From CAZTAR01 sp043813895 (lineage in GTDB: Bacteria; Planctomycetota; Phycisphaerae; UBA1845; UTPLA1), in assembly GCA_043813895.1 (NCBI GenBank), contig JBDRKQ010000158.1, positions 1-26,274 on the forward strand: DNA of 26,274 nucleotides, read 5' to 3'. Shown piece by piece: positions 7,576-15,979 of this stretch. Each line of letters opens with the position of its first letter. Position 1 is the stretch's first letter. Made by a program: the position numbers and the translations under genes. Below the pieces are notes generated by a model. That model made no database searches. It was not told the DNA's origin and was given only the letters and a program-made list of their open reading frames with translations.

Positions 7576-8033
7576 TGGCTCTACCGCTTGACTCTGCTTT
7601 GGCGTTTCACGTTTGCCTGCAGCTCCGACGCCAAAGCCGGTGAGGCAACGGAACTTGGCCTTCTTGATTCCACCGGCCTTGGCGCCGGTACAACACTCAA
7701 TCCTTCAAACTGCTCCAGCCGGCCTCGGCAAGACCGGGTGCTGACTCTTTGGTGGCCCAACGAGGACCGCAGCGCTGATCAACCCCCTTACAGAATCCGC
7801 CGCCACGCCTCAGCCTGCAGTCGCGTGGGTTCCCTACCTTCTGAATTCCATAGACTCAAAGTCGGCCGGCAATCGCCGACTTTGAGTGTCCAGGTTTGCT
7901 CAAGTCCGTTGCAGCATTGCAGCTACGCAAAACGACTATTCTACGCTGTTTGCCCCCCGGCGAAAACCGCAAAAACGCACACTGGCCACCTCAATTGGAT
8001 GATGGGCCACACCACCGCCACAAGAGGCCGGCA
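7576..8033. other. Intergenic region between the two ATPase genes
   Basis: No convincing reading frame with a start and domain signal on either strand. Its main feature is the 13-bp inverted repeat at 7854-7887. The leader of the downstream gene has only a weak GGTAG-like ribosome-binding sequence before ATG 7575. Confidence 0.5.
7854..7887 (-). terminator. Strong inverted repeat downstream of FHA-GspE gene
   Basis: Perfect 13-base arms (ACTCAAAGTCGGC and its complement) around an eight-base loop, about 150 bases after the stop codon at 8034. There is no clear U-run on the minus strand, so intrinsic termination is uncertain. It could instead be an RNA-processing or stabilising hairpin that sets different expression for the two ATPases. 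Confidence 0.45.
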
Positions 8034-9758
8034 TCAGGCCATGCTGGACACGCGATCCACCTCCTCAAAAGTCGTAACCCCCTCGATGACCTTGCGATAG
8101 CCGCTATCCGCCAGCGACTGGAACATCCACTCACCGGCCGCCTTGCGAATATCGGAGATCGTGGGCGAGGTCAGGACCACGTCGCGAACAAGCGAGCTAA
8201 AGGACAACAACTCGAAAAGGGCCATCCGCCCTCGATAACCGACGTCCATGCACTGCTTGCACCCGACAGCCTGGTAGAAATCCCCATACGGCCGGTTCTC
8301 CAGGCTCATCCGCCGAACGAGGCTCGCGCCCGGTCGGTAGGGCCGCTTGCAATTCGGGCACAGGATGCGCACCAAACGCTGCGACATGCACATCGAAACG
8401 GCATTGGCGATCAGGAACGGTTCCACGCCAAGATCCAAAAGGCGGAAAACCGTGCCCACCGTGTCCCTCGCGTGCAGCGTCGTGAGCACCAGGTGCCCGG
8501 TTGTCGCCGCTTGCATCGCCATCTTGGCTGTTTCCTGGTCGCGAATCTCACCCACGAGGATCACGTCCGGGTCCTGACGCAGGATCGATGAAAGCACCGA
8601 AGCGAAGGTCAGGTTGTGCACCGGATCGATGGAGATCTGAGTCGTATCGGCCAGGTCGTACTCGACCGGGTCTTCGATGGTGACGATGTTGCGGGTTTCG
8701 GCGTTGATCGTCTTCAACGCCGTGTAGAGCGTGGTCGTCTTACCGCTGCCCGTCGGGCCGGACAGGATGATCATACCCGCGTCCTGTTCGCAGATTCGAG
8801 TCAGCTCCGCAACGGCGTCGAGATCCATGCCCAGGTTCTCGAACTGATCGGGCACGGCGCCCTTGTCCAGGAATCGCAAGGCAAGCTTCTGCCCGTGGAC
8901 CGTCGGCGTGAAGCTGATCCGGAAGTCCACCCGCCGGCTTGGAAGCTCCACGGCGAAACCGCCCTCCTGCACGATGCTTCGCTTGGCGATGTCCAGCTCA
9001 CAAAGCACCTTGATCACATTGAGGATCGCCACGCCCATCTTCTTCGTGACTTCGCCGACCGGGTGCAGCAAGCCGTCAATACGAAGACGCAGCGCGAACA
9101 CGTCCGACTTGGGCTCAATATGAATGTCTGTCGAGCGAGCGCGGAACGCCGCTAACAATAACTGGCGAAACGCCAGCAGCGCCTCGGCGGGCCTCGACTT
9201 CGCCCCTCTTTCAATCGAGATGGGTTCCGACTTGCGATTCAGCAGACGCACGTCTCCGGCGACCTGTGGCGCACCTTCCGGAACCGGCACCTTGATGCAC
9301 GCCTCCATCAGCGGCGCCAACTGCTTCGACAACGGGCCTGCCACCATCGACCGCGCGGTCAGGCGATCGGCGACATCCACGGGGCGGGAGGACGGCCGGG
9401 GTCGCTCTTCGATTACCTCCTCTTCAACAATGATCTCTGCTACGGGCAGGCTTTTCGCCGCTGCCCTGGACGCCTCGTCCGGCAGCAGGCGGATGTACGT
9501 CCCCCCGATGCGAAACGCCTCGCCGAACTCCAATGGCGCCTCGAGGATGCGGTTCTCACCCAGCCAGGTGCCGTTGTGGCTCTTGAGGTCGATCAGCTTG
9601 AAACCGCCGCCGACCTGTTCGAGAACGCAGTGCCGGCGCGAAGCGACCCGATCTTCCAGCACGATGTCGTTGTCGGATTGCCGGCCGATCGTGAGTCGAG
9701 AGCCCTTGAAAGCGATGGTCTTCTTGCTTCCTTTGGTCTTGATCTCAAGCTTCGGCAT
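8034..9758 (-). CDS. FHA-domain GspE/PilB-type ATPase
   Basis: 574 residues from ATG 9758. An FHA domain (about 1-95) shows G-R-Q, S-R-R-H and S-H-N-G-T-W-L-G, the phosphothreonine-binding signature. A linker follows, then a full GspE/PilB core: D-I-H-I-E-P, Walker A G-P-T-G-S-G-K-T-T-T with K340, Asp box T-I-E-D-P-V-E, Walker B D-P-D-V-I-L-V-G-E-I-R-D, and T-T-L-H-A-R-D. Two C-x2-C pairs form the zinc element. Such ATPases drive pseudopilus or pilus assembly, or transport, at the inner membrane. The FHA domain suggests control by Ser/Thr phosphorylation. The frame extends to a GTG at 9815, but M-P-K-L-E-I-K is a typical FHA start. It probably partners with the degenerate ATPase downstream. 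Confidence 0.88.
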   Translation of the reverse strand: MPKLEIKTKGSKKTIAFKGSRLTIGRQSDNDIVLEDRVASRRHCVLEQVGGGFKLIDLKSHNGTWLGENRILEAPLEFGEAFRIGGTYIRLLPDEASRAAAKSLPVAEIIVEEEVIEERPRPSSRPVDVADRLTARSMVAGPLSKQLAPLMEACIKVPVPEGAPQVAGDVRLLNRKSEPISIERGAKSRPAEALLAFRQLLLAAFRARSTDIHIEPKSDVFALRLRIDGLLHPVGEVTKKMGVAILNVIKVLCELDIAKRSIVQEGGFAVELPSRRVDFRISFTPTVHGQKLALRFLDKGAVPDQFENLGMDLDAVAELTRICEQDAGMIILSGPTGSGKTTTLYTALKTINAETRNIVTIEDPVEYDLADTTQISIDPVHNLTFASVLSSILRQDPDVILVGEIRDQETAKMAMQAATTGHLVLTTLHARDTVGTVFRLLDLGVEPFLIANAVSMCMSQRLVRILCPNCKRPYRPGASLVRRMSLENRPYGDFYQAVGCKQCMDVGYRGRMALFELLSFSSLVRDVVLTSPTISDIRKAAGEWMFQSLADSGYRKVIEGVTTFEEVDRVSSMA

Positions 9759-9777
9759 GAGTTGGCTCGCTTCGTAG

Positions 9778-9796
9778 CCGGCTCGTGTCGAGCCGG
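9778..9796 (-). promoter_or_regulatory. Hairpin immediately upstream of FHA-GspE start
   Basis: Perfect eight-base arms CCGGCTCG/CGAGCCGG with a three-base loop, ending 19 bases before ATG 9758. If transcribed it would form a very stable stem close to the ribosome-binding region and could hold translation down. If the GTG at 9815 were the real start it would simply be coding. Confidence 0.35.
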
Positions 9797-10162
9797 TGCG
9801 CTTCGCGCTCTTCACATCAGGTTGCGTCGTTCGGCCCGACGGAATGCGAGGAACACCCCCTGATCGCGCTTATGTGTTCGCGGAGCTCGAAACCGCTACC
9901 AGGGTCCATCCACCCGCTCTCCGCGTTCCCGGCGATCCCAACCGTCATCCTACACCGAAGTGCCGGATATGGCGAGCTACAAAGTCGCCGGCGACGCCAG
10001 ATGATCTTATCATCGCCGACAATGGAATCCGGCTCAACAACTGCGACTCAACACCCGCAGGTCGGCGGCTTGCAGCATCGCCGGCGACGCGTGGTCTGAT
10101 CGCGTTTTGCGTGACTTGATTCGTCTCCCGATACCGCGGGTGTGAGAATGTACCTCGAATCG

Positions 10163-10201
10163 TGCAGATTCGTGACGCTGCGTCCTCCAATCGAATCTGC
10201 A
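10163..10201. repeat. 10-bp inverted repeat in the divergent intergenic region
   Basis: TGCAGATTCG at 10163-10172 and CGAATCTGCA at 10192-10201, perfectly complementary with a 19-base spacer. It could be an operator pair or a hairpin in a leader RNA; nothing else supports either reading. Confidence 0.3.
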
Positions 10202-10383
10202 AGGATCGCTTGCCTCGCCACCGCTCCACGCCGAAGTCACCGAGGGGCACCCCGTGGCCTGGGATGGAGTTTCTTCTGCGGACTCCTCAGATAATCGAGA
10301 ATCGGGGTTGCGGACTGGGGCCAACCCGGCTAAGCTACCCGCAGTAGCGATCTTCTCTGATTCTTCCTCTTCCAGAGGACCTG

Positions 10384-10407
10384 CCCGCGGTCGCGGGTTC
10401 TTTCTCC
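10384..10407 (+). terminator. Terminator-like hairpin with T-rich tail
   Basis: CCCGCG-GT-CGCGGG followed by TTCTTTCTCC on the plus strand. No plus-strand gene is seen before it, so it may end an unrecognised small RNA or be chance in GC-rich DNA. Confidence 0.25.
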
Positions 10408-10748
10408 CGAAACGGACTGGTCACTGAGGCTCGATTGATGGCCTGACGCCGCGTGGCGCGCAGGGTTCTCCCTGTATGTGTTGCACGTCGTCGGGTGGTG
10501 AATTGCGGCGGGTGCCGCAGGTAATTTAAAGAGCTCGATGATCCAATTTCGCGCCTCGCCAGCACTGCCACTTCGGTACAGAACCGCTCTGTGTGAGAAA
10601 AAGACTCCGGCAGGCCACGCCAGAATCTGAATGGCTGCCTGACGGACCAGGCCGGCATTGACCGCCGGTCTCCTGCAGTTCGCGGACTCGAAGCAGTGGG
10701 TGGGGGTGAGGATAGGAACCAAGACAGCGGGCCAATCGGAGATTCATG

Positions 10749-11036
10749 ATGGAACGGAAATTGTATGTCGGAAACCTTGGCTACGACGTCACTGACGGTG
10801 ACCTTCAGCAGTTGTTTGCCGGGCACGGGACGGTGGACAGCGCGACTGTGATCAGCGATCGGGGCACAGGCCAGAGCAAGGGCTTCGGGTTTGTTGAGAT
10901 GAGTTCGAGCGCCGAAGCCGAAGCCGCCATTGCGGCGCTCAACGGCAAGGACCACGGCGGTCGCGAGCTAAAGGTGAATGAAGCCAAGCCGCGCCCCGCA
11001 GGTGGTGGCGGTGGTGGCGGTGGTGGCAGACGCTGA
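10749..11036 (+). CDS. Glycine-rich RRM RNA-binding protein
   Basis: 95 residues: one RNA recognition motif plus a glycine-rich tail. RNP2 is L-Y-V-G-N-L (about 5-10) and RNP1 is K-G-F-G-F-V-E-M (about 44-51), both with the aromatic residues that stack on RNA bases. The tail is nine glycines closing with Arg-Arg, encoded by GGT/GGC repeats. Bacterial RRM proteins of this size, known from cyanobacteria and planctomycetes, bind single-stranded RNA and are often cold- or stress-responsive. Two adjacent ATGs exist (10746, 10749); GGAG at 10738-10741 is better spaced (seven bases) for 10749. The long upstream region may include a regulatory leader. Confidence 0.92.
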   Translation: MERKLYVGNLGYDVTDGDLQQLFAGHGTVDSATVISDRGTGQSKGFGFVEMSSSAEAEAAIAALNGKDHGGRELKVNEAKPRPAGGGGGGGGGRR

Positions 11037-11044
11037 TAAACCTG

Positions 11045-11164
11045 TTGTCGCACGGACTTCGCGGTGCAAGAAGTTCACACAGACGGTTCGCCGTAGATGA
11101 GCTGGACACGCTCGATATCGAGGGCGCGAAGCTGAAGCGACAACACCCGAAGGAAAGCGAGTAA
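11045..11164 (+). CDS. Possible 39-residue small protein after the RRM gene
   Basis: A TTG-started frame eight bases after the RRM stop. It ends with a charged segment, D-E-L-D-T-L-D-I-E-G-A-K-L-K-R, that looks more protein-like than chance. No ATG or GTG lies in frame and there is no clear ribosome-binding site, so translation would depend on coupling to the RRM gene. It could equally be untranslated spacer. Confidence 0.2.
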   Translation: MSHGLRGARSSHRRFAVDELDTLDIEGAKLKRQHPKESE

Positions 11165-11172
11165 CGTCGGCC

Positions 11173-11559
11173 ATGATGCCCGACGAAAAAACGCAGTTGC
11201 TCTCGCTGCTCGAGCATGCGGACAATTGGTGCCGCAATGCCGAGGCGCTCGATGCCAGCGGCAAAGGCGTCGTGTACGACGACGTTGCGGCGGTTGCGTG
11301 GGACATCACGGGCGCGCTGTGCCGGCTGTTCGGCTGGCAGCGCGCCTGTGTGCTCTTCGGGCAGATGAAACGGCACATCGTCGGCAAGCGAAGTACCGTT
11401 GGCTGGCCGATGCACGACACGAGTATCGATGCGATGAAGTCGCTGCAAGACTTTAACGACCGCGCCGACACCACGTTCGACATGCTGCGCAAACGAATCG
11501 AGGCGATGCCAGTCTGGAACAAGGGGAACCGAGCAGAGGGGTCGGCAACTGGGACGTGA
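11173..11559 (+). CDS. Hypothetical protein, possibly DUF6197-like
   Basis: 128 residues, mostly helical in appearance. The D-A-S-G-K-G-V-V-Y segment followed by A-V-A-W-D-I-T-G-A-L-C-R-L-F (about 40-55) recalls small families such as DUF6197, in which a Trp-x-x-x-G-A-L block follows a variable loop. I am not certain of the match and assign no function. Two adjacent ATGs (11173, 11176) are possible starts and the ribosome-binding site is weak. It lies 136 bases after the RRM gene on the same strand. Codon usage (G/C third positions) matches its neighbours. Confidence 0.7.
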   Translation: MMPDEKTQLLSLLEHADNWCRNAEALDASGKGVVYDDVAAVAWDITGALCRLFGWQRACVLFGQMKRHIVGKRSTVGWPMHDTSIDAMKSLQDFNDRADTTFDMLRKRIEAMPVWNKGNRAEGSATGT

Positions 11560-11675
11560 AATGCCAGGCCGTCTTTTCGACACGCGTCGGAGCCAGTATC
11601 ATTGGGCTTAGTCGCTGGCTTGAAGGCGACGCCATTCCAGCCTGACGCCAGCGTTCAACCCGTAAGGGAGTCAAG

Positions 11676-11873
11676 ATGGCACGGAAACGACCGTCCGTTC
11701 AGAAACGCCAACGCGAACATCAGAAACGACAGCGTGAATTCGATAAGGCGCAGAGGGCGGTGCAGAAACGGGAACGCCGCCTGAACGGCGAGGAACCGGG
11801 CGGCTCACCGCTTGCCGATGATGGGGAGGTTTCGCGCGGTGCGGACGAGGAAACCGCTAATCCCGGCGAGTAG
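11676..11873 (+). CDS. Small highly basic hypothetical protein
   Basis: 65 residues beginning M-A-R-K-R-P-S-V-Q-K-R-Q-R-E-H. About 40 Arg/Lys/Gln-rich residues are followed by an acidic, glycine-rich tail. The basic half should form one long amphipathic or coiled-coil helix. Short proteins with this start are widespread in planctomycetes and deltaproteobacteria (from memory) and have no known function; RNA or ribosome binding is a guess from charge. The start is well supported: AAGGGAG lies five bases before ATG 11676. Confidence 0.75.
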   Translation: MARKRPSVQKRQREHQKRQREFDKAQRAVQKRERRLNGEEPGGSPLADDGEVSRGADEETANPGE

Positions 11874-12015
11874 CGCTATGCGGGCCGTCTCGATCAACTG
11901 GGTCCTGACCTGCTTGAGGAGTTTCCTCGGATCGTGCCGACGGCGCGGATCTGAGGCGTGAGGCAACGTCAAGGGACACTGCCCGGAATGCGGCAAATCT
12001 GAAAGGGCTGCGACC

Positions 12016-13464
12016 ATTCGCCTTCACCTGATCAACCCGCGCAACCCGCTCGTGGGCCTGACCGACATCAAGAGAAGCCGGTGGAATCGCTCCCGCGTCT
12101 GGAAACCGCTGGGCCTGATGGCGCTCGCCGCGCTGACGCCGCCGGAGTGGGAGATCACGATCTTCGACGAGAACATTCGCCTGCCAGACTACGCGGCCCT
12201 GCCGCCTCCCGACTTGGTGGGTGTTACCGCGTTTACCTCTCAGGCGAATCGCGCTTATGAAGTCGCGGCGCATTTCCGTGGCCGCGGCGTGCCGGTCGTT
12301 ATGGGCGGCATTCACGCGACGATGTGCCCGGACGAGGCCACGGCTCGCGCGGATGCTGTGGTGACGGGGGAGGCTGAGCTCGTCTGGGCACAGGTTCTGG
12401 CCGACATCCGGCAGGGCGACTTGCGGCCCCTTTATGAGGGGACGCATGCGAAAATGGACGAAGTGCCACCCGCCCGGCACGACCTGTTGACCCGCGATTA
12501 CGCGTTCGGCTCGATTCAGACCACGCGCGGCTGTCCGCTCAATTGCAGCTTTTGCAGCGTGACCGCATTCAACGGCTACCGCTATCGGCAGCGGCCCGTC
12601 GCCGATGTTGTGCGTGAGTTCGGCACGATTCGAGAGAAGCTCGTTCTTGTCGTGGACGACAATCTGATCGGCACGAGTCGTCAACATATCGCCCGGGCGA
12701 AGGACCTGTTCCGCGCCATGATCCAGGCGAAGCTGCGCAAGCGGTGGATTGGCCAGGTAACGATTAACATGGCCGACGACGAGGAACTGCTGAGACTGGC
12801 AGCGAAGGCCGGTTGTGTCGGTGTCTTCATCGGCTTCGAATCGCCGACGGCCGCAGGCCTGCAGGAAGTCGGCAAGAAGTTCAACCTCGTGAATGGCCGC
12901 GACTTCGCCGCGTCGGTGCGCCGCATCCGGCGGCACAAGATCCTCGTTGCAGGCTCGTTCATCATGGGCTTGGACACGGATGAGTCCGGCATCGGCCGGC
13001 GGATTGCGGAGGCGGCGAAGCACTACGGCGTCGATATTCTCAATACCCTGTTCCTTACGCCGCTGCCCGGTACGCGGCTGTGGGACGAGCTCGCGGCACA
13101 GGGTCGGATTGCCGCCGACAGGTTTCCGGAAGACTGGAAGCACTACACGCTGACGTTCCCCGTGGCCCGTTACCGAAACTTTTCCTGCGCGGACATCGTT
13201 CGGGAAATGGAGACGTGCGACCAGACGTTCTATTCGCTGAGGAACACATTACGCCGCGTCTGGAGCAGCCTGTGGCACTGGCGCAAGCCGCTGGTCGCAC
13301 TGGTGGCCAATCTGTCCTATCGCAGCAACCTCCGCCAGCATCGTGAGAACTACCGAGACTTTCTGCTGTCGCGCACGCAACCAATAGCAGGCCCAACGGT
13401 GTCATCCATCCCAGAAACGTCGTCTGGAATGCGCGGACTCCCGAGCGCTTGCGCATCACCGTGA
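12016..13464 (+). CDS. B12-binding domain radical SAM protein (apparent AUU start)
   Basis: 482 residues if counted from ATT 12016. An N-terminal cobalamin-binding fold (about 1-140) has the strand L-H-L-I-N-P-R-N-P, then D-L-V-G-V-T-A-F-T and V-V-M-G-G-I-H-A-T. A radical SAM barrel follows with C173-x3-C177-x2-C180 binding the 4Fe-4S cluster. The C-terminal Trp/Arg-rich helices match DUF4070-type relatives. Such enzymes often perform radical methylations or rearrangements; the substrate is unknown. The first ATG/GTG-type start is GTG 12052, but it would delete the first strand of the B12 domain. ATT 12016 falls exactly where relatives start with Met-Arg, with AAAGGG eight bases upstream, so AUU initiation or an ATG-to-ATT change is likely. 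The last 25 residues look like unconserved extension. Confidence 0.85.
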   Translation: MRLHLINPRNPLVGLTDIKRSRWNRSRVWKPLGLMALAALTPPEWEITIFDENIRLPDYAALPPPDLVGVTAFTSQANRAYEVAAHFRGRGVPVVMGGIHATMCPDEATARADAVVTGEAELVWAQVLADIRQGDLRPLYEGTHAKMDEVPPARHDLLTRDYAFGSIQTTRGCPLNCSFCSVTAFNGYRYRQRPVADVVREFGTIREKLVLVVDDNLIGTSRQHIARAKDLFRAMIQAKLRKRWIGQVTINMADDEELLRLAAKAGCVGVFIGFESPTAAGLQEVGKKFNLVNGRDFAASVRRIRRHKILVAGSFIMGLDTDESGIGRRIAEAAKHYGVDILNTLFLTPLPGTRLWDELAAQGRIAADRFPEDWKHYTLTFPVARYRNFSCADIVREMETCDQTFYSLRNTLRRVWSSLWHWRKPLVALVANLSYRSNLRQHRENYRDFLLSRTQPIAGPTVSSIPETSSGMRGLPSACASP

Positions 13465-14526
13465 TCCAGGCCGGCGGGGAACTTGCGTACATCGAACGGG
13501 GGCTGGCAATATCGAGCTGGGCGACTGGGACACGCCGGTTCATGAGCCCAACGAGCCGCATCGTAGCCGTTTCCTGGCGCCTCTTGGCCGCCTTCGACGC
13601 GCCCTTCATCCACTCCACGATCTTGCGCCACCTCCAAGGCAGGAACCGCTTCGTCCAGCGCCGCCCGAGGAGAAGCACCGATGGCTGCGTACTGCTGCTT
13701 GAGAAGTTCTTGGGCTTTTGCTCACTACGGCATCAGTTTGCAGTCCAGGCACACCCACTCGCTCTGGGCCGCAACGCATGATCTCGATCACGACGCACAG
13801 GCATTCTCAAGGACCGTCATAGCCGCAACGAAGATCGGTACTCCGGACGGCGGGTGGACGTGCCGCCACGCCGACCCCACTGCCAAGTTCGCCAACGTCC
13901 CAAGGCAACAAGTGAAAAAGCCCTGCATCGAAGACGATAGCGAGGGAGTTCGGCGATTGATCGAGGAATCGGGCCTGTCCCGTCCCGCCTACTGCGCCTT
14001 TCAATCGTCGATGCCCAGCAAAGGCCCAGCGTACAAGAATCCGGTAGGAGTCGGCTCAACCCACCGCCAATGTGGCGGTTCGCACCAGGGAGCCCTAATC
14101 TCAAGACCGACGTCATCGCTGCCGCATATAGAGTTCATTCGCGCCGATCACGACAAGGATGATCACCAGGCTTCAGAGTACTGCCTGTCCGCGTATCGGA
14201 ATCGTCAGTTTTCCGCGAGCCAGCCAGATGGCCAGCACGATTCCTCCACACAGATTGATCGTGATCGCCCCTCCGAGGCCGAGGCCAACGAGAGCTTTCG
14301 TTCGGTTTCGCCCGTGATCCAGCCGGGACGCCGCCGGTACCTGCAGGCGGTTTACTGGCGGTTCACCGTCAATCCTCTGTCGTGAGCGTCAGGGTGATTG
14401 TCATCCGCCAACCCGACGACACCTGAATCCGCAGTTGGTGTTTTACTGCGTCCCTGGCACCGGAAGCGTGTTTGTCCCCGAACAGGCTTCTCCCCGTGAT
14501 GGCTGGTTTCGGTGTGGGTGTGTGCG
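13465..14526. other. About 1.06 kb without a convincing intact gene
   Basis: Open frames on both strands are Arg/Pro/Ser-rich and lack domain signals. The only protein-like text is the broken membrane segment at 14113-14388 on the minus strand. A seven-base hairpin (ACCGCCA/TGGCGGT, 14063-14079) lies downstream of it. The region looks like decayed sequence between convergent units. Confidence 0.45.
14113..14388 (-). pseudogene. Remnant of a small membrane protein with in-frame TGA
   Basis: One minus-strand frame gives a hydrophobic segment A-L-V-G-L-G-L-G-G-A-I-T-I-N-L, continuing I-V-L-A-I-W-L-A-R-G-K. It is then cut by TGA and followed in the same frame by a second hydrophobic run, S-L-V-I-I-L-V-V-I-G-A, before a stop. 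No ATG, GTG or TTG start lies in frame before the first segment. Two transmembrane-like helices in one frame, lacking a start and interrupted by a stop, suggest a decayed gene. The family is unknown. Confidence 0.3.
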
Positions 14527-15942
14527 CTAATCACCGCCCGGCGCGGATATGGCGTACAGGTGGTCCTGGGCCCGGATGAACAGAACGCCCTCCGAGATTG
14601 CCGGAGTGGCCATGCAGACTTCATCCATGACGTTCTCAGCGAGGATCGCGAACTCGGGCCCAGCCTTCACGACGTAGATCTTGCCTTCTTCGCCGGTGAA
14701 GTAAACCTTCCCATCAGCGCCGACCGCCGAAGCCGTGAACCCGCCGCGACCACTTCCGAGGCGCTTGCGGTAGACCCGCTGTCCGGTCTTCGGACTGTAG
14801 CACGCGAGGATGCCGTTGTTCTTGCAGGCGTAGAGGTAGTCGCCATAGACGAGGGGGGTCTGCATGTACACGCCGCATCGGCGGTCAACCCAGGCCACAT
14901 GCTCATTGGATTCCTCGTTGGGTTGTAGCGAGATGTCACCGCTTGCCGTTGGCCGGATCGCCGTTAATGGAGCCGCCGGACCGTGGGCGCTGGCGAGGAA
15001 GATCAAGCCCAGGCCCGCGACGGGAGTGGGTACCGGTATGTCGCCGCCGCCGCTGAGTCGCCAGAGTTCCTTGCCTGTCGAAGCGTCATACCCGCCTGCA
15101 TGCTTGTAGCCGTTGCATACAACCTGCGTCTGCTTGCCTTCGTGGTGAATTGTTGGCGTGCTCCACGTTGGAACGTCGTCCCGAGGCGTGCGCCAGACTT
15201 CGCTCCCGTTTTGCAGGTTGTAGGCGGCGACAAACGAACCCTTCTGAACATCGCACTGCACAAAGATCGTCTTGGCGTGGATCACCGGCGAACTGCCGAA
15301 TTCCCATTGTGCGTCCGGCATCGCGAAGTACCCTGAGTCCAGCAGGCCGAAGTCCTTGTTCCACTTTAGATTGCCATCGATGTCGTAGCAGTACAGGCCC
15401 TCAGAGCCGAAGAAGGCGACAACGTACTCCCCATCGGTCGCAGGTGTGCAGTTTGCGTGAGTGGCCTTGGGATGACGCCTGACCTTTGGCACGCCTTCAC
15501 AGACGGTCCTCTCCCAGAGCACCTTGCCGGTATTCTTGTTTAGGCAGAAGAGCAGCCAGCGGTGGACGGTGTCGTCGTCGACGGGGCGCACGTCGCCGTA
15601 AAGCCCGACCTTCAACTCAGGATCGGACTTGCCGCTGATCGCGGTTGTGACAAAGATCCGATCGCCCCAGATTGCAGGGCTCGAATGACCGAGGCCCGGG
15701 ATGCGGCGTTTCCAAGCGATGTTGAGTCCGGTCTCGGCGTTCCACGTGGTTGGCGTTGCGAATCCCTCCGCGATACCGCTGGCGCGATGTCCGCGGAACC
15801 CGGGCCAATGGACGCCGTTTGGCTCGTCTGCACAAAGCGTGGTCGGCAGGCACAACACTGCGGCAGTAGCGACGAGCACGAGGAAACCAGTGTAAAGAGC
15901 CGCGGCGCGGCAAGCCGATGCCTTCGAACTCATCGTCTCCAT
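14527..15942 (-). CDS. Exported PQQ-like beta-propeller repeat protein
   Basis: 471 residues. A signal peptide (about 1-37) has a hydrophobic core L-V-L-V-A-T-A-A-V-L-C-L and likely cleavage after L-C-A before D-E-P. The mature part starts W-P-G-F-R-G-H-R-A-S-G-I-A, the usual opening of planctomycete PQQ-like propellers. Blade motifs follow, for example D-A-S-T-G-K-E-L-W-R-L and N-K-N-T-G-K-V-L-W-E. These proteins adopt an eight-bladed propeller in the periplasm. Most lack a proven quinone cofactor and are thought to bind other ligands or partners. ATG 15942 has AAGGA nine bases upstream and precedes the signal peptide, so it is preferred over the longer frame to 16044. It follows a small membrane-protein candidate by 37 bases. 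Confidence 0.87.
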   Translation of the reverse strand: METMSSKASACRAAALYTGFLVLVATAAVLCLPTTLCADEPNGVHWPGFRGHRASGIAEGFATPTTWNAETGLNIAWKRRIPGLGHSSPAIWGDRIFVTTAISGKSDPELKVGLYGDVRPVDDDTVHRWLLFCLNKNTGKVLWERTVCEGVPKVRRHPKATHANCTPATDGEYVVAFFGSEGLYCYDIDGNLKWNKDFGLLDSGYFAMPDAQWEFGSSPVIHAKTIFVQCDVQKGSFVAAYNLQNGSEVWRTPRDDVPTWSTPTIHHEGKQTQVVCNGYKHAGGYDASTGKELWRLSGGGDIPVPTPVAGLGLIFLASAHGPAAPLTAIRPTASGDISLQPNEESNEHVAWVDRRCGVYMQTPLVYGDYLYACKNNGILACYSPKTGQRVYRKRLGSGRGGFTASAVGADGKVYFTGEEGKIYVVKAGPEFAILAENVMDEVCMATPAISEGVLFIRAQDHLYAISAPGGD

Positions 15943-15979
15943 GTCCGTGTTTCCTTCTGTTTCGGTCGCCCAAGTCCCC

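Larger units (their letters stand above)
9797..10748. other. Long noncoding stretch between divergent FHA-GspE and RRM genes
   Basis: About 950 bases with several short open frames of Arg/Pro/Ser-rich composition but no domain signal, so I call no gene. It should hold promoters for both neighbours; no clear -35/-10 pair was found. It contains a 10-bp inverted repeat (10163-10201) and a GC-rich hairpin followed by a T-rich run (10384-10407). Confidence 0.5.

Noticed and set aside
10294..10320. G-rich text resembling another heptamer array in the FHA-GspE/RRM intergenic region
   Set aside because: Only two GGGG runs, and the seven-base phase is broken; too short and degenerate to separate from chance.
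11857..13143. Long minus-strand frame opposite the radical SAM gene (428 codons)
   Set aside because: The sense strand has the Cys triad and B12 motifs; the antisense frame is Arg/His/Ala-rich without any recognisable block.
13681..14385. Plus-strand 234-codon frame in the gene-poor region
   Set aside because: Composition is erratic, there is no ribosome-binding site and no domain; the opposite strand carries more protein-like hydrophobic segments.
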